A stretch of 64,000 nt of DNA. Origin: Micromonospora echinospora. GTDB lineage: Bacteria > Actinomycetota > Actinomycetes > Mycobacteriales > Micromonosporaceae. Position numbers and translations under genes: made by a program. The notes under the pieces were generated by a model. It worked only from the letters and a program-made list of their open reading frames with translations, was not told the DNA's origin and ran no database searches. The stretch spans positions 744,001 to 808,000 of the forward strand of contig NZ_LT607413.1 of the NCBI RefSeq assembly GCF_900091495.1, read 5' to 3'. Positions 62,331-64,000 of the stretch are shown here, piece by piece (position 1 is the first letter of the stretch; every line of letters starts with the position of its first letter).

Positions 62331-62993
62331 TCACCGCTTCCGCACGGTGAGGTGGAGTTCCGTGACGGCAAGGTGGGTGAGGTCGGGTAGCTGGTCCTCG
62401 TCGAGGGTGACCCCGTGCAGATTCCCGAGAGCGGTCTTCAGGTCGTGCAGCGTGTTACCCCGGAGGTCGGCGCCGTGGAGGTGGCAGGAGTCGAGTTCGA
62501 GGCGGGCGAGCTGGCAGGACCGCAGGACGGCGTCGGATAGGCGGCAGGACGACCAGGTGGCGTCGGTGAGGACGCAGTCCACGAAGGCCACGGCTCCGGC
62601 GGCGGTGACCCGGGTGAGGGTCGCGTAGTCGAAGCGGCATCCCTCGAACAGGACATCCTTCAACCGGATGTCGGTCAGTCGGGTGCCGGTGAACCGGGAG
62701 CCGGTGACGGCACAGCGCTCGATGCTGAGGCCGGACAGGGTGGCGCCGGAGAAGTCGGTACGGGTGATCTCGCAACCGAAGAGGGACCCAGCCTCCCAGC
62801 TGCTCTCGCTCACGTCGACACCGATGAGCCGGCTGCCACGGACGGTGACGTCGTCCAGGGTGAGGCCATGCCAGGAGGCGTTCTCGATGGTGCCGTCGCT
62901 GAGGTCGTCGGACGGGTCGCTGATGGTGTCGAGGTCGTCAGGGTCGAGCTCCGGGAGCAATATCCGCAGGTCGCCGACTGTGCTGGTTCGCAT
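62331..62993 (-). CDS. Pentapeptide repeat protein
   Basis: 220 aa. From about residue 30 to 185, five-residue repeats with alternating Leu/Phe and small residues build a right-handed beta-helix (LTLDDVTVRGSRLIGVDVSE, EITRTDFSGATLSGLSIERC, ADLRGNTLHDL). Such proteins can mimic DNA or act as membrane or immunity proteins. It lies between the regulators and the RiPP locus on the same strand, so it could be self-protection for that locus. Confidence 0.85.
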   Translation of the reverse strand: MRTSTVGDLRILLPELDPDDLDTISDPSDDLSDGTIENASWHGLTLDDVTVRGSRLIGVDVSESSWEAGSLFGCEITRTDFSGATLSGLSIERCAVTGSRFTGTRLTDIRLKDVLFEGCRFDYATLTRVTAAGAVAFVDCVLTDATWSSCRLSDAVLRSCQLARLELDSCHLHGADLRGNTLHDLKTALGNLHGVTLDEDQLPDLTHLAVTELHLTVRKR

Positions 62994-63077
62994 GAGTCCT
63001 CTACCTGTTTCTTGGGGGCGGCGCGGGCGGGCTGGCCGCCCGGCGCGCCGCCGTGCGTCGGGTCCGATGTCAGCGGG

Positions 63078-63260
63078 TCACTTCTTCTTGTTCCAGTTGT
63101 CCCAGCCCGGGCGGCTGTCGAAGTTGCCCCGGTTGTCCCAGGTAGGCCGATTGTCGAACGTCGCAGCGTCGACCGAAGCTACCGCCCGGGACGGTGCGAC
63201 ACCGAGACGGTCGAGGTGGTGCGGCGCGGCGTTGACGAGTGCGGCGAGGGCGTTGGTCAT
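63078..63260 (-). CDS. Cyclophane-type RiPP precursor peptide
   Basis: 60 aa from ATG at 63260 with GGAGG eight bases upstream. The leader is about residues 1-33. The core repeats an aromatic-Asp-Asn/Ser theme: FDN (35-37), WDN (41-43), FDS (47-49), WDN (53-55), then WNKKK. Three-residue aromatic-x-Asn motifs are the sites joined by triceptide (3-residue cyclophane) radical SAM enzymes. Its start overlaps the maturase stop (ATGA). It resembles actinomycete multi-cyclophane precursors such as AmcA, by motif only. Confidence 0.8.
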   Translation of the reverse strand: MTNALAALVNAAPHHLDRLGVAPSRAVASVDAATFDNRPTWDNRGNFDSRPGWDNWNKKK

Positions 63261-64000
63261 GCTGGTCCTCCAGTCGGGGTGAAGTGGTCCGCGGTGGCGC
63301 GGACGAGGGCCTGCCGGGTGGTTCGGCAGAAGCCGGTCTCGCGGACGGTGAAGGTGCCGTGTTCGAAGTAGCGGTTGCCGGCCTGTCCGCCACGGCAGAA
63401 GTCGTAGAACCCGCACCGGTCGACGCAGTCGTTCAGCGCAGTGACGAACTCGGTGACGTAGCGCAGGCCGCCGGCCCGGGCGATCATCACGGCGATCAGT
63501 TCCTCGACCACGTTGCCGACGACGAAGTCCCCGTAGCCGGGGTCGGTGATACCGAGCAGCTCCGGTGACAGGAGCACGACCTGTCCGTCCCAGGACACCG
63601 TGGGGATCGGTTCATACGGTGCGTGGTCGACGCGTCCGGCACGGGCCGCCGTGAGGTAGTCGGCCAGGCGGTCCAGGTCACGGATACGCAGCCGACCACC
63701 GACCACCGGCGGTACGGCGCTGCACGAGCCGCCGCCAAAACCGGTACGCCGACTCCTCTGACACTGCTTGTCGGGCGGCACCTTCCTGCTCCTCGGTGTT
63801 GAAGCCCACGGACTGGCACCCCGGCAGGCCGGTAAAGAAGTCGACAAGGTTGTCGGCGTGGTCGATGGTCTCCGGGGTGACGACGCAGATGACCGAGTAC
63901 TCCAGACCCGCGTCGGCCAGAACCTGGATGCCGCGCAACGTCCGGTTGATCGTGGATCGGCCCGCGTGGTCGAGCCGGTTGCGGTTCAGGGCACCAGGAC
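63257..64000 (-). pseudogene. Radical SAM/SPASM peptide maturase, frameshifted (partial at the window end)
   Basis: Entering from the right edge, the frame reads PGALNRNRLDHAGRSTINRT, RGIQVLADAGLEYSVICVV and SAYRFWRRLVQ, and then stops after the duplication at 63694-63707. The continuation in another frame reads RIRDLDRLADYL, SWDGQVVLLSPELLG and the Cys-rich SPASM part CVDRCGFYDFCRGG ... GFCRTTRQALV. Removing one 7-bp copy restores one protein. It would form the C-C cyclophane links in the peptide at 63078. The N-terminal CxxxCxxC lies outside the window. Confidence 0.78.
63694..63707 (-). repeat. 7-bp tandem duplication that shifts the maturase frame
   Basis: GACCACC occurs twice in a row (63694-63700, 63701-63707). 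With one copy the two halves of the maturase read through as A-G-G-R-L-R-I-R-D-L. Confidence 0.85.

Overview
The DNA is about 70% GC, uses many GTG starts and is packed with 4-base ATGA/GTGA start-stop overlaps. DUF397 proteins, an Scr1/DUF5753-type regulator, XRE regulators and secreted GH11, GH53 and GH114-like enzymes point to an actinomycete, most likely of the Micromonospora group. This assignment is inferred from gene content; no rRNA or complete tRNA lies in the window.

Region 1 (69-10062, all on the minus strand) is a peptide uptake and breakdown operon. Two closely similar M19 dipeptidases sit at its ends. Between them are a lipoprotein binding protein, two permeases, two ATPases, an M24 peptidase-like protein and a prolyl-aminopeptidase-like hydrolase. 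A perfect 12-bp-arm palindrome lies just upstream of the first gene.

Region 2 (10.5-41 kb) is mixed chromosomal content. It holds a DUF72 protein, an Scr1/DUF397 cluster, a small protein coupled to an XRE regulator, a GlxA-type regulator, a Tat-exported lactamase-fold hydrolase and a membrane oxidoreductase. It also holds secreted enzymes and proteins (GH114-like, GH11 xylanase with CBM2, M23 protein with 74-residue repeats, GH53 galactanase), an APH-like kinase, a two-gene TROVE/vWA plus ARPP-like module that resembles RNA-repair loci, a BASS transporter, an ECF-type sigma factor with two YCII proteins, and further regulators. Three strong hairpins separate convergent genes.

Region 3 (41.5-60.8 kb) is a defence and mobile-element island. 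tRNA 3'-end-like sequences lie at 41522 and 52708. It carries three NLR-like (NTPase) systems: a HEPN-NACHT protein; an Mrr-STAND (Avs4-like architecture) protein whose 3' end is cut by an IS256-type element; and a two-gene operon of a large degenerate STAND-like protein and a nucleoside-phosphorylase-fold effector. The last two share a RHIM-like (bacterial amyloid) motif, at the N-terminus of one and the C-terminus of the other. Between and beyond them are two intact IS5-type elements, broken ISAs1, IS701 and IS256 copies, a receiver-like cREC gene with an IS-truncated partner, and a GIY-YIG protein.

Region 4 (60.9-64 kb) holds two overlapping XRE regulators, a pentapeptide-repeat protein and the edge of a cyclophane-type RiPP locus. 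The precursor has repeated aromatic-Asp-Asn motifs. Its radical SAM/SPASM maturase is frameshifted by a perfect 7-bp tandem duplication.
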